64,000 nt of DNA from NCBI RefSeq assembly GCF_030345795.1, contig NZ_JAUALB010000001.1:248001-312000 (forward strand). The letters run 5' to 3'. This DNA is from Micromonospora sp. WMMA1363 (GTDB lineage Bacteria; Actinomycetota; Actinomycetes; Mycobacteriales; Micromonosporaceae). Both the position numbers and the translations under genes were made by a program. Numbering within the stretch: position 1 is the stretch's first letter; every line of letters begins with the position of its first letter. Positions 18,084 through 24,619 of this stretch are shown piece by piece. The notes below the pieces were generated by a model. That model was not told where the DNA came from, made no database searches, and worked only from the letters and a program-made list of their open reading frames with translations.

Positions 18084-18112
18084 TTGGCAGGTCGTTGACC
18101 GGCCAGTAGTGT
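18084..18112 (+). promoter_or_regulatory. Sigma-70-type promoter of the riboswitch transcript
   Basis: TTGGCA (18084-18089), a 17-base spacer and TAGTGT (18107-18112) match the actinobacterial housekeeping consensus. Transcription would begin near 18119, about 30 bases before the riboswitch aptamer. Confidence 0.5.
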
Positions 18113-18147
18113 CGGCGCGTCCGGTGCGGTACCCGATCGCAAGAGGC

Positions 18148-18276
18148 GACGCCGCACGGACCCGCTCAATCGTCGAATGACGAGCCGGGGACCCATTGCA
18201 CCTGGGGTGAATCCGCGATTCCGCGGTAGGGCGTACTTCCCGCCCGAATCCGTCAGCTAACCCGGTCGGCGGTGTC
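18148..18276 (+). ncRNA. c-di-AMP riboswitch (ydaO/yuaA type)
   Basis: The conserved core of this class is present in order: CGCTCAAT, GCCGGGGACCCA, TGGGGTGAAT, the GTAGGG segment, CCCGCCCGAATCCGTCAG and CTAACC. The outer helix P1 can form between GACGCCGC (18148-18155) and GCGGTGTC (18269-18276) with one G-U pair. Known members bind cyclic di-AMP and turn off genes for wall remodelling and osmolyte transport. Here the downstream gene encodes a secreted C39-like peptidase. Family assignment is from recognised conserved sequence; ligand binding is inferred. Confidence 0.88.
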
Positions 18277-18294
18277 GGAAGGAGTTCGATCCTC

Positions 18295-18381
18295 GTGCAG
18301 CACGACCGCATCTCCCGGTTCCACCGCCGCCTCCACGGCATCGCGGTGCCCGCGCCCGTCCGGCTCACCGCCGGGCGCTGA
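18295..18381 (+). CDS. Possible 28-residue leader peptide between riboswitch and peptidase gene
   Basis: GTG-started mini-frame preceded by GGAAGGAG (18277-18284) at 10 bases spacing, directly after the aptamer. The peptide is basic (MQHDRISRFHRRLHG... ending LTAGR). The strong Shine-Dalgarno is adjacent to the P1 helix, so riboswitch folding could mask it. This might be a translated leader or only a ribosome standby site. It is not a recognised leader-peptide family. Confidence 0.3.
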   Translation: MQHDRISRFHRRLHGIAVPAPVRLTAGR

Positions 18382-18494
18382 CCCACCGCCTCGCTCGGTC
18401 CCGCCGGGCGCCTTCTCTCGTGGCCCCCGCCGCCGGACCCGGTCCGCGCGGTCGGCTCGGTGCGCCACCAGCCTGACACTCCGTGGAGGATCCC

Positions 18495-19307
18495 GTGAAG
18501 CACCACCTCAGGCGACAGCTCCGTCGCATCGTCACCGAGCGGCCCTACCAGGTGGCCGCCGCGTCCGCCGCCGCGCTCGTGCTGGCGACCGGTTCCGGCG
18601 CCTTGGCCGCCGGCGCCGACGAATCTCCCGCTGTGGGGCAGACTCCGGCGTCAACGGCGGAGCTGGGCAGCGAAGCCGTCGGGTCGGCCAGCACCGTGGC
18701 GGCTGCCCCGTCGAGTGCTGCCCCGTCGAGTGCCGCCCCGTCGAGTGCGCCGGTCGAGACAGCTGCGGACCCGGACCTAGACCAGAAGCCGGAGCCGCCG
18801 ACGTCCAAGCTCCTGGAGTACGACTACCAGGCGCAGACCAACTTCTACTACTGCGGTCCGGCCGCGGTCCGTAACGCCCTGAGCGCCACCGGCGTCGAGC
18901 GGACCCAGGATCAGCTGGCCGGCCCGTTGGGGACCGACCAGTTCGGCACCGACTCGGCCGAGGACACCACCCGGGTGCTCAACGCCATGGTCGAGGGCGA
19001 CCCGTACCAGACCCGGATGTTCTCGGGCGGTGCGGCCACCCCGGCCCAGATGGACCAGCTCCAGTCCGACATCGTCGCCGCCGTCGCCGACGGCCGCGGC
19101 GTCGTGGTGAACGTCGCCGGCAGCGCCACCGACACCGACGGCGGCTGGCACTCGTTCCCCGGCGGTCACTACGTCGCGGTGGTCGGGTACGACGACGAGG
19201 GGCGGCTGGCACGGATCGCCGACTCGGCGAACCCGGCGGCCGGGTCGTACTGGATGACCACGATCGCCCTGGCGAACTGGGCCGCGACCCGCGGCTACTC
19301 CGCCTGA
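18495..19307 (+). CDS. Secreted C39-family-like cysteine peptidase
   Basis: 270 residues from GTG at 18495, chosen because GGAGGA lies 4 bases upstream. A GTG four codons earlier falls ahead of this site. A basic N-terminus and hydrophobic segment (about 22-45) form a signal peptide, and an APSSA-repeat linker follows (about 75-90). The catalytic domain contains FYYCGPAAVRNAL (cysteine about 120), GGHYVAVVGYDD (histidine about 224) and IADSANP (acid/amide about 242), the C39 peptidase triad. It is probably exported and acts on peptides or wall-linked proteins. A c-di-AMP riboswitch precedes it, which suggests control with cell-wall or osmotic state. Confidence 0.82.
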   Translation: MKHHLRRQLRRIVTERPYQVAAASAAALVLATGSGALAAGADESPAVGQTPASTAELGSEAVGSASTVAAAPSSAAPSSAAPSSAPVETAADPDLDQKPEPPTSKLLEYDYQAQTNFYYCGPAAVRNALSATGVERTQDQLAGPLGTDQFGTDSAEDTTRVLNAMVEGDPYQTRMFSGGAATPAQMDQLQSDIVAAVADGRGVVVNVAGSATDTDGGWHSFPGGHYVAVVGYDDEGRLARIADSANPAAGSYWMTTIALANWAATRGYSA

Positions 19308-19756
19308 GACACCGGCGCGCCCGCCACCGTTTGACCCCCGCCGCCGGCTGAGAGCTTCTCGGGAGCAGCACAATTGTGCCCAGCGACTCGGCATGCCCAG
19401 CGACAAGGCGACGCTCCGCTCACGACGCGGCCGCTGCCCACCTCGCTGGCCGGAGGCCAGGCCGTGGCGGAGCGCGACGCAGTCCACCCTGGTTGCTTTC
19501 GCTTTTCCCGCTGATGCGCCACCCGCACGCCGGTCAGGTCGCGTCGTCTCGCCTCATGTCGGTACGGGTGGTGAGCACACGGGCGATCGCCGTGCCTGCC
19601 AACCGGTCGTCGTCCAACTGTTCGGCGACGTAGTTGACCGTACGGCGAATGTGGCCCACTCGTCGGCGAAAGCGTCTGGCGAGTTCTCCCTAACGGCCGT
19701 GGGGGCCGAATACAGCGCGTACCGGGCGCCCGGCCCCGGTGGGCAGGTCCTCGCTG
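19308..19756. other. Intergenic region with one possible small minus-strand frame
   Basis: 449 bases between convergent genes. Most of it shows no supported feature. One short protein-like frame (19534-19659, minus) is listed separately. No clear terminator hairpin was found. Confidence 0.4.
19534..19659 (-). CDS. Possible 41-residue small protein or gene remnant
   Basis: GTG-started frame with natural-looking composition and GC-rich third positions: helix-prone stretches such as RRTVNYVAEQLDDDRLAG, ending MRRDDAT. The frame stays open seven to ten codons upstream of the GTG (ELARRFRRR) up to a TAG, without another start. It could therefore be the tail of a decayed gene rather than an intact small protein. 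No good ribosome-binding site. It lies downstream of the ABC ATPase on the same strand. Confidence 0.25.
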   Translation of the reverse strand: MGHIRRTVNYVAEQLDDDRLAGTAIARVLTTRTDMRRDDAT

Positions 19757-20575
19757 TCACCGGCTGGCCATGTACTCCTCGTACGCCTTGGTCACCTCGT
19801 CGGTGGGACCGTCCATCCGGATCTCCCCGGATTCCAGCCAGATGGAGCGGTCGCAGGTGTCGCGGATCGAGTTGATCGAGTGGCTGACCAGGAAGACCGT
19901 ACCGGCGTTGGCGCGCAGTTGACGGATCTTCTGCTCGCTCCGCCGGCGGAACCGCGAGTCACCGGTGGCAAGGGCCTCGTCGATCAGCAGCACCTCGTGC
20001 TGCTTGGCCGCGGAGATGGAGAAGCGCAACCGGGCCTGCATGCCCGAGGAGTAGGTGCGCATCGGAAGGGAGGCGAAGTCGCCGCGTTCGTTGATGCCGG
20101 AGAAGGTCAGGATTTCCGGGACGGCCGTGCGGACCTGCGCGGGGGTCATGCCCATCGCCAGGCAGCCGAGCGCCGCGTTGCGCTCACCGGTCAGCTCGCC
20201 AAGCAGTGCGGCGTTGACCCCGAGCAGCGAGGGCTGGCCCTGGGTGTAGATCGCCCCCTGGTTGGCCGGCATGAGCCCGGCGATCGCCCGCAGCAGTGTC
20301 GACTTGCCAGAGCCGTTACTGCCGATCACGCCGATCGCCTCGCCCCGGTAGGCGGTGAAGCTGACGCCCTTTACCGCATGGACCTTGCGCAGGGTGGGGC
20401 GTTGCTTCTGTCGGGTAACCATGCGCTTCAGCGCGGCGGCTGGGGAGGAGGCGACGCCGGTGCCAGCGCCGTAAACCCGGTAGACCAGGTGCACGTCGTC
20501 GACGATGACGGTCGGAATCCGCTCGCCGTGCGTCGTGGTGGTGGCGCTCGCCGGGAGAGTGTTGGGGTCAGCCAC
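19757..20575 (-). CDS. Polysaccharide ABC exporter, ATP-binding protein (Wzt/TagH type)
   Basis: 272 residues from GTG at 20575. This start has AGGAG 8 bases upstream and overlaps the permease stop by eight bases. An ATG 12 codons further up lacks an RBS. It shows Walker A GSNGSGKST (about 85), signature YSSGMQARL, Walker B VLLIDEALATGD and switch histidine VSHSINSI, plus the early VYGAG...LRKVHAVKGVSF typical of polysaccharide exporters. The C-terminal glycan-binding domain found in some Wzt proteins is absent, so it resembles the short TagH/KpsT-type ATPases. It should power export of a finished glycan with the adjacent permease. Confidence 0.88.
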   Translation of the reverse strand: MADPNTLPASATTTTHGERIPTVIVDDVHLVYRVYGAGTGVASSPAAALKRMVTRQKQRPTLRKVHAVKGVSFTAYRGEAIGVIGSNGSGKSTLLRAIAGLMPANQGAIYTQGQPSLLGVNAALLGELTGERNAALGCLAMGMTPAQVRTAVPEILTFSGINERGDFASLPMRTYSSGMQARLRFSISAAKQHEVLLIDEALATGDSRFRRRSEQKIRQLRANAGTVFLVSHSINSIRDTCDRSIWLESGEIRMDGPTDEVTKAYEEYMASR

Positions 20576-21464
20576 GTCCGTACTCCTGCTCGCCTCGCCA
20601 AAAATAGACATAACCAGCCACCCCGACGACCACCGCCCAGGCGGTCGCCAGCAGCCAGAGTCGCGGCGTGCTTGAGGTCAGCGGGGCGCCCTCGAGAAGC
20701 GCGTGCCGGACCAGCTCGATATAGATCAACAGCGGGTTGAGCTGGATCAGGGTGGCGGCAGCCGCCGGCAGGTTGTCGGCGAAGGCCTTGACGCTGTAGA
20801 GCACCCCCGACCCGTACATCCAGGTCCGCATGACGAAGGGCATGACCTGCTTGAGGTCGGTCATCTTCGAGCCGAGCCGGGCCAGCGCCAGGGCCAGCCC
20901 GACGCTGAACACCGTCTGGAGTATCAGTGCCGGTATCACCAGCAGCCACTCCATGGTGATCGGCTCGCCGGTGACCAGGACGATGACGACGAGCACCGCC
21001 ATCGCGGAGAGCAGGTGCCGGAACTGGGTCGCGGTGATCGCGAAGGGCAGGGCCGCCCGGGGGAAGTGCAGCGCCCGGATCAGGTTGAGGTTCCCGGTGA
21101 TAGCCGAGGTGCCGCCCATCGCCACGCTCGAGGTGAAGCTGAAGACGAACAGGCCGACGCAGAGGTAGGCGATGAAGTTGGGGATGTTTCGATCCGTGTT
21201 CAGAATTACGCCGAAGATCAGGTAGTAGACTGCGGCGTTGGTCAGCGGTGTCAGGACCTGCCACAGCTGACCCAGCCGGGCCTGGCCGAACGAGGCGGTC
21301 ACCTTGGCGTTCGCGTACGCCGTGATGAAGTGCCGGTAGGCCCACAGTCGCCGCGTGTACGCGGTCAGCGTGGGCCTCTCGCCGGCGACGGTCAGGCCGT
21401 ACCGAGCGGCTAGCTCCGCCCCGGTCAGTCCTGAGTCGGCGTCGGCCACCGCCGTCTTGGCCAT
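20568..21464 (-). CDS. Polysaccharide ABC exporter, permease (Wzm/TagG type)
   Basis: 298 residues from the ATG at 21464. It has an ABC-2 membrane domain with about six helices after a cytoplasmic N-terminus: YRHFITAYANAKVTASFGQARLG, the conserved LGQLWQVLTPLTNAAVYYLIF, then NFIAYLCVGLFVFSF, and TEFRHLL-like segments later. It is the channel partner of the ATPase gene, which overlaps its 3' end. Upstream it is divergent from a TetR-type regulator across 152 bases that carry an inverted repeat. It likely exports the product of the UDP-amino-uronic acid locus downstream. Confidence 0.87.
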   Translation of the reverse strand: MAKTAVADADSGLTGAELAARYGLTVAGERPTLTAYTRRLWAYRHFITAYANAKVTASFGQARLGQLWQVLTPLTNAAVYYLIFGVILNTDRNIPNFIAYLCVGLFVFSFTSSVAMGGTSAITGNLNLIRALHFPRAALPFAITATQFRHLLSAMAVLVVIVLVTGEPITMEWLLVIPALILQTVFSVGLALALARLGSKMTDLKQVMPFVMRTWMYGSGVLYSVKAFADNLPAAAATLIQLNPLLIYIELVRHALLEGAPLTSSTPRLWLLATAWAVVVGVAGYVYFWRGEQEYGRG

Positions 21465-21587
21465 GGTTTGGGCGCTCCGATCTTCGTGGCGTGGAGAGAG
21501 TGATCGACGGCGGAGAGCGTGGTCGCCCAAGGGTGCCAAGCGCCGTCGCTGGCGTGGAACGTAGTCGAAAACACGTCGGGACGCAAC

Positions 21588-21607
21588 CGTACCGTCGCTG
21601 CGGTACG
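21588..21607. promoter_or_regulatory. Inverted repeat, candidate TetR operator
   Basis: CGTACCG (21588-21594), a six-base spacer and CGGTACG (21601-21607) form perfect 7-bp arms in the divergent region between the ABC permease and the TetR gene. The right arm overlaps a -10-like TACGTT that ends seven bases before the TetR GTG. Occupancy would therefore block the regulator's own promoter. Binding is inferred from position and symmetry. Confidence 0.5.
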
Positions 21608-21616
21608 TTGTCTCAC

Positions 21617-22291
21617 GTGACGACCGAGAAGAGGCGCGCTCCGGCGGGTGCGGCCGTGCTCCGTGGCGAGATCACCACGGCCATCCGTGGTGCCGTCATG
21701 GAGGAACTAGCCGCGGTCGGATACGGCCGGCTCTCCATCGAGGCGGTCGCCCGGCGGGCCGGGGTTGGCAAGACGGCCATCTACCGCCGGTGGAGTTCGA
21801 AGCTGGACCTCGTCGTGGAGGTGGTCTCAGCCGCCGCCGGTCGGCGGTTCCCCCTGCCGGACACCGGCGCCCTCCGCGGCGACCTGGAGATGGTTTTCCT
21901 GATCATGACCCGGGCGTTGGGGCACCCGCTGGCCGTTCAGATCGTCCCCGACCTGCTCGCCGAGGCCGCTCGTAACCCGCAGATCGCCCAGGCGCTCCAG
22001 CAGGTGCTGCGGGCCAACCAGCGCGACATCGGCGGCCAGGTGGTCGGCCGGGCCATCGCCCGCGGTGAGCTCGCCCCGGGCACCGACCTCGACATCGCCG
22101 TCGACCTGATCGTCGGTCCGCTCTACTGGCGGCTCGCGGTCTCCCGTACGCCGCTGGAGGCGGCGGACTTGCCGCGACTGGCCACTGCAGTCGCGGCGGC
22201 GCTGGAGGTAGCATCTCAACGATCCGTTCGTGACGAGCCGGACACCGAGATGTCCGGCGTGGTCACCAGCGCCGATCCCGGTGGGTCATGA
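21617..22291 (+). CDS. TetR/AcrR-family transcriptional regulator
   Basis: 224 residues from GTG at 21617, chosen because the helix-turn-helix then starts at the usual distance. The HTH is LSIEAVARRAGVGKTAIYRRW (about 38-58), preceded by an AVMEELAAVGYGR helix. The C-terminal ligand domain resembles TetR_C_11-type regulators (EMVFLIMTRALGHPLAVQIV, YWRLAVSRTPL). It is divergent from the polysaccharide ABC exporter, with a palindrome between. The simplest reading is that it represses itself and the exporter, and the inducer is unknown. The transcript may be leaderless, as no Shine-Dalgarno precedes the GTG. Confidence 0.85.
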   Translation: MTTEKRRAPAGAAVLRGEITTAIRGAVMEELAAVGYGRLSIEAVARRAGVGKTAIYRRWSSKLDLVVEVVSAAAGRRFPLPDTGALRGDLEMVFLIMTRALGHPLAVQIVPDLLAEAARNPQIAQALQQVLRANQRDIGGQVVGRAIARGELAPGTDLDIAVDLIVGPLYWRLAVSRTPLEAADLPRLATAVAAALEVASQRSVRDEPDTEMSGVVTSADPGGS

Positions 22292-22379
22292 AGGTTGATC
22301 CGCTACCGCCCACCCTGGGCATATCTGAACCCGTTAGCATCGCGTCCCGAACGGACTCCCTGTCGACAGGAGGAAGCCC

Positions 22380-23489
22380 ATGGCTGGGCTGACCGGAGAT
22401 TTCATTCCACCAGCGAAGCCGGTGATCGGCGAGGCTGAAATCGAAGCGGCCGTCCGGGTGCTGCGCAGTGGCCTTGTCGTGCAGGGGCCCGAGGTCAAGG
22501 CGTTCGAGGAGGAGTTCGGCGAGCTGGTCTCGGGCCGGCACTGCGTCGCGGTGAACTCCGGCACCTCGGCGCTGCAGCTCACTCTGATGGCGCTGGGCTT
22601 CGGCCCGGGTGACGAGATCATCGTGCCGTCGTTCTCCTTCGCCGCGAGCGCGAACGCCATCCGGCTCGTCGGTGCCGAGCCGGTCTTCGTCGACATCGAG
22701 CCGGGTACCTTCTGCCTCGACCCGGAAGCGGTGGCGGCCGCAGTCACCCCGCGCACCGTCGCGATCATGCCGGTGCACCTCTACGGGCACCCCGCCGCGA
22801 TGGACAAGATCATGAAAGTGGCCGAGAGGCACGGCCTCGCCGTGGTCGAGGACGCGGCCCAGGCGCACGGCGCGAGCCTGAACGGCCAACCGGTGGGCTC
22901 TTTCGGCACGGCCGGCTGCTTCAGTTTCTACCCGACCAAGAACATGCACTCACTCGAGGGCGGTATGATCAGCACTGCCGACGCCGGGCTTGCGCGGACC
23001 CTGCGGCTGCTGCGGAACCAGGGCATGGAGCAGCGGTACGCCAACGAGATCGTCGGCGCGAACATGAGGATGACCGACGTGGCGGCGGCGATCGGCCGGG
23101 TGCAGCTGCGCCAGCTGCCGGAGTGGACGGCGCAGCGCCAGGCGAACGCCAAGTTCCTCGACTCCAACATCACCGGCATGACGACCCCGTCGGTCGCCGA
23201 CGGCGCGGTGCATGTCTACCACCAGTACACCGTCCGGGTCAGCGGTCACCGGGACGCAGCCCAGAAGCGCCTGACCGAGTTGGGTATCGGCAACGCCGTC
23301 TACTACCCGACCCCGATTCACCGGCTCACGCCGTACCTGGCCGAGGACGGGACGCCCGGCCCGTGGGAGCTGCCGGAGACCGAGCGCGCCGCCGCCGAGG
23401 TGGTCTCACTGCCGGTGCACCCGTCGCTGACTCAGGCCGACCTGGAGCGGATCGCCGACGGCGCGAACCTGGCCGGAGGTGCCCGATGA
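22380..23489 (+). CDS. wbpE: DegT/DnrJ/EryC1-family sugar aminotransferase (WbpE-like)
   Basis: 369 residues of fold-type I, PLP-dependent sugar aminotransferase. Substrate and cofactor motifs are VNSGTSALQLTL, PSFSFAASANAI, HLYGHPAAMD and EDAAQAHGA, with the PLP-binding lysine in FYPTKNMHSLEGGM (about residue 187). The resemblance is to WbpE, which aminates UDP-3-keto-GlcNAcA at C3. The RBS AGGAGGAAG precedes the ATG. It overlaps the oxidoreductase gene by four bases, and that enzyme would supply its keto-sugar substrate. The assignment to the ManNAc3NAcA pathway depends on the neighbouring set; other keto-sugar substrates remain possible. Confidence 0.85.
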   Translation: MAGLTGDFIPPAKPVIGEAEIEAAVRVLRSGLVVQGPEVKAFEEEFGELVSGRHCVAVNSGTSALQLTLMALGFGPGDEIIVPSFSFAASANAIRLVGAEPVFVDIEPGTFCLDPEAVAAAVTPRTVAIMPVHLYGHPAAMDKIMKVAERHGLAVVEDAAQAHGASLNGQPVGSFGTAGCFSFYPTKNMHSLEGGMISTADAGLARTLRLLRNQGMEQRYANEIVGANMRMTDVAAAIGRVQLRQLPEWTAQRQANAKFLDSNITGMTTPSVADGAVHVYHQYTVRVSGHRDAAQKRLTELGIGNAVYYPTPIHRLTPYLAEDGTPGPWELPETERAAAEVVSLPVHPSLTQADLERIADGANLAGGAR

Positions 23490-24532
23490 ACGAGCGTCGC
23501 AAGCTACGGGCCGGCCTGATCGGCCTCGGCGCGATGGGCCGCAACCACGCCCGCGTCCTTTCCGGTCTCGACGGCGTGGAGTTGGTCGGCATCGTCGACC
23601 CGGCGGGCGACCCGACCGGCGTGCTGCGCGCCCCGGTTGTCCCCGAGCTGGGCGACCTGATCAAGCTCGGCCTCGACTACGCCGTGGTGGCCTGCCCGAC
23701 CGCCCTGCATGAGCAGGTCGGCCTGGAGTTGGCGGCGAACGGGGTGTCCGCGCTGATCGAGAAGCCGCTCGCCCAGTCGGTCGAGGCGGCTACTCGGCTG
23801 GTCGAGGCGTTCGAGGCTGCCGGTCTGGTGGCCGGCGTCGGCCATATCGAGCGGTACAACCCGGCCCTCCAGAATCTCCGCACCCGGCTTGAGGCGGGCG
23901 AGCTGGGCGAGGTGTTCCAGGTGGTGACTCGCCGGCAGGGCCCGTTCCCGCACCGGATCGCCGACGTCGGCGTGGTCATGGACCTCGCCACCCACGACAT
24001 TGACCTGACCGCGTGGGTTACCGGTCAGGAATACATCTCGGTCGCGGCTCGCACCGTGTCCCGCAGTGGTCGGTTGCACGAGGACATGGTCGCGGTCGTA
24101 GGGCAGCTCGCCGACGGCACGATGGTCAACCACCTGGTGAACTGGCTGAGCCCACTCAAGGAGCGGTCCACGGTCATCACCGGTGACAAGGGCTGCTTTG
24201 TCGCCGACACGCTCACCGCTGACCTGACCTTCTACGCCAACGCGGCTATCGACACCGAGTGGGAGGCACTGCGGGCGTTCCGCGGCGTAGCCGAGGGCGA
24301 CATGGTCCGTTACGCCATCCCGAAGCGTGAGCCGCTGCTGGTCGAGCACGAGCGGTTCCGGGACGCGGTGGAGGGTAAGGAGAGTGACATCGTCACCCTC
24401 CGACAGGGCCTGCGCACCGTGCAGGTCGCCTCCGCGTTGCTCGCATCGGCGGGCGACGGCAGCACGATCGACGTCGCGACCCGGCGTGGGGGTGCCAGCA
24501 GCGCACCGAGCCCGGAACAGGCACGGGTCTAG
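23486..24532 (+). CDS. wbpB: Gfo/Idh/MocA-family sugar-nucleotide dehydrogenase (WbpB-like)
   Basis: 348 residues. The N-terminal Rossmann fold has GLIGLGAMGRNHARVL (about 9-24) and the motif EKPLAQSVEAATRLV. The C-terminal domain carries VGHIERYNPA and the conserved DLATHDIDL. It matches the Gfo/Idh/MocA group that includes WbpB, the NAD-dependent 3-dehydrogenase of UDP-GlcNAcA. Its ATG overlaps the aminotransferase stop (ATGA), so the pair is translationally coupled, as expected for enzymes that pass on an unstable 3-keto intermediate. Confidence 0.85.
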   Translation: MNERRKLRAGLIGLGAMGRNHARVLSGLDGVELVGIVDPAGDPTGVLRAPVVPELGDLIKLGLDYAVVACPTALHEQVGLELAANGVSALIEKPLAQSVEAATRLVEAFEAAGLVAGVGHIERYNPALQNLRTRLEAGELGEVFQVVTRRQGPFPHRIADVGVVMDLATHDIDLTAWVTGQEYISVAARTVSRSGRLHEDMVAVVGQLADGTMVNHLVNWLSPLKERSTVITGDKGCFVADTLTADLTFYANAAIDTEWEALRAFRGVAEGDMVRYAIPKREPLLVEHERFRDAVEGKESDIVTLRQGLRTVQVASALLASAGDGSTIDVATRRGGASSAPSPEQARV

Positions 24533-24619
24533 CCCCGGCCGTCCGCGGGCCTCCCGGCGGTGGCGCACAGCGCGGCCGGCATCAGCGTCAGCTCTATCTC
24601 TCCCGGAGGATCTGCCAGA

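Larger units (their letters stand above)
17887..18494 (+). other. Long leader/intergenic region of the C39-like peptidase gene
   Basis: 608 bases. Its first part (17887-18080) is featureless. The remainder holds a vegetative-type promoter (18084-18112), a ydaO-type riboswitch (18148-18276) and a 28-codon mini-frame (18295-18381), listed separately. Confidence 0.6.

Noticed and set aside
20576..20611. Upstream ATG for the ABC ATPase
   Set aside because: No ribosome-binding site, and it would overlap the permease by 44 bases. The GTG at 20575 has AGGAG and a short overlap.
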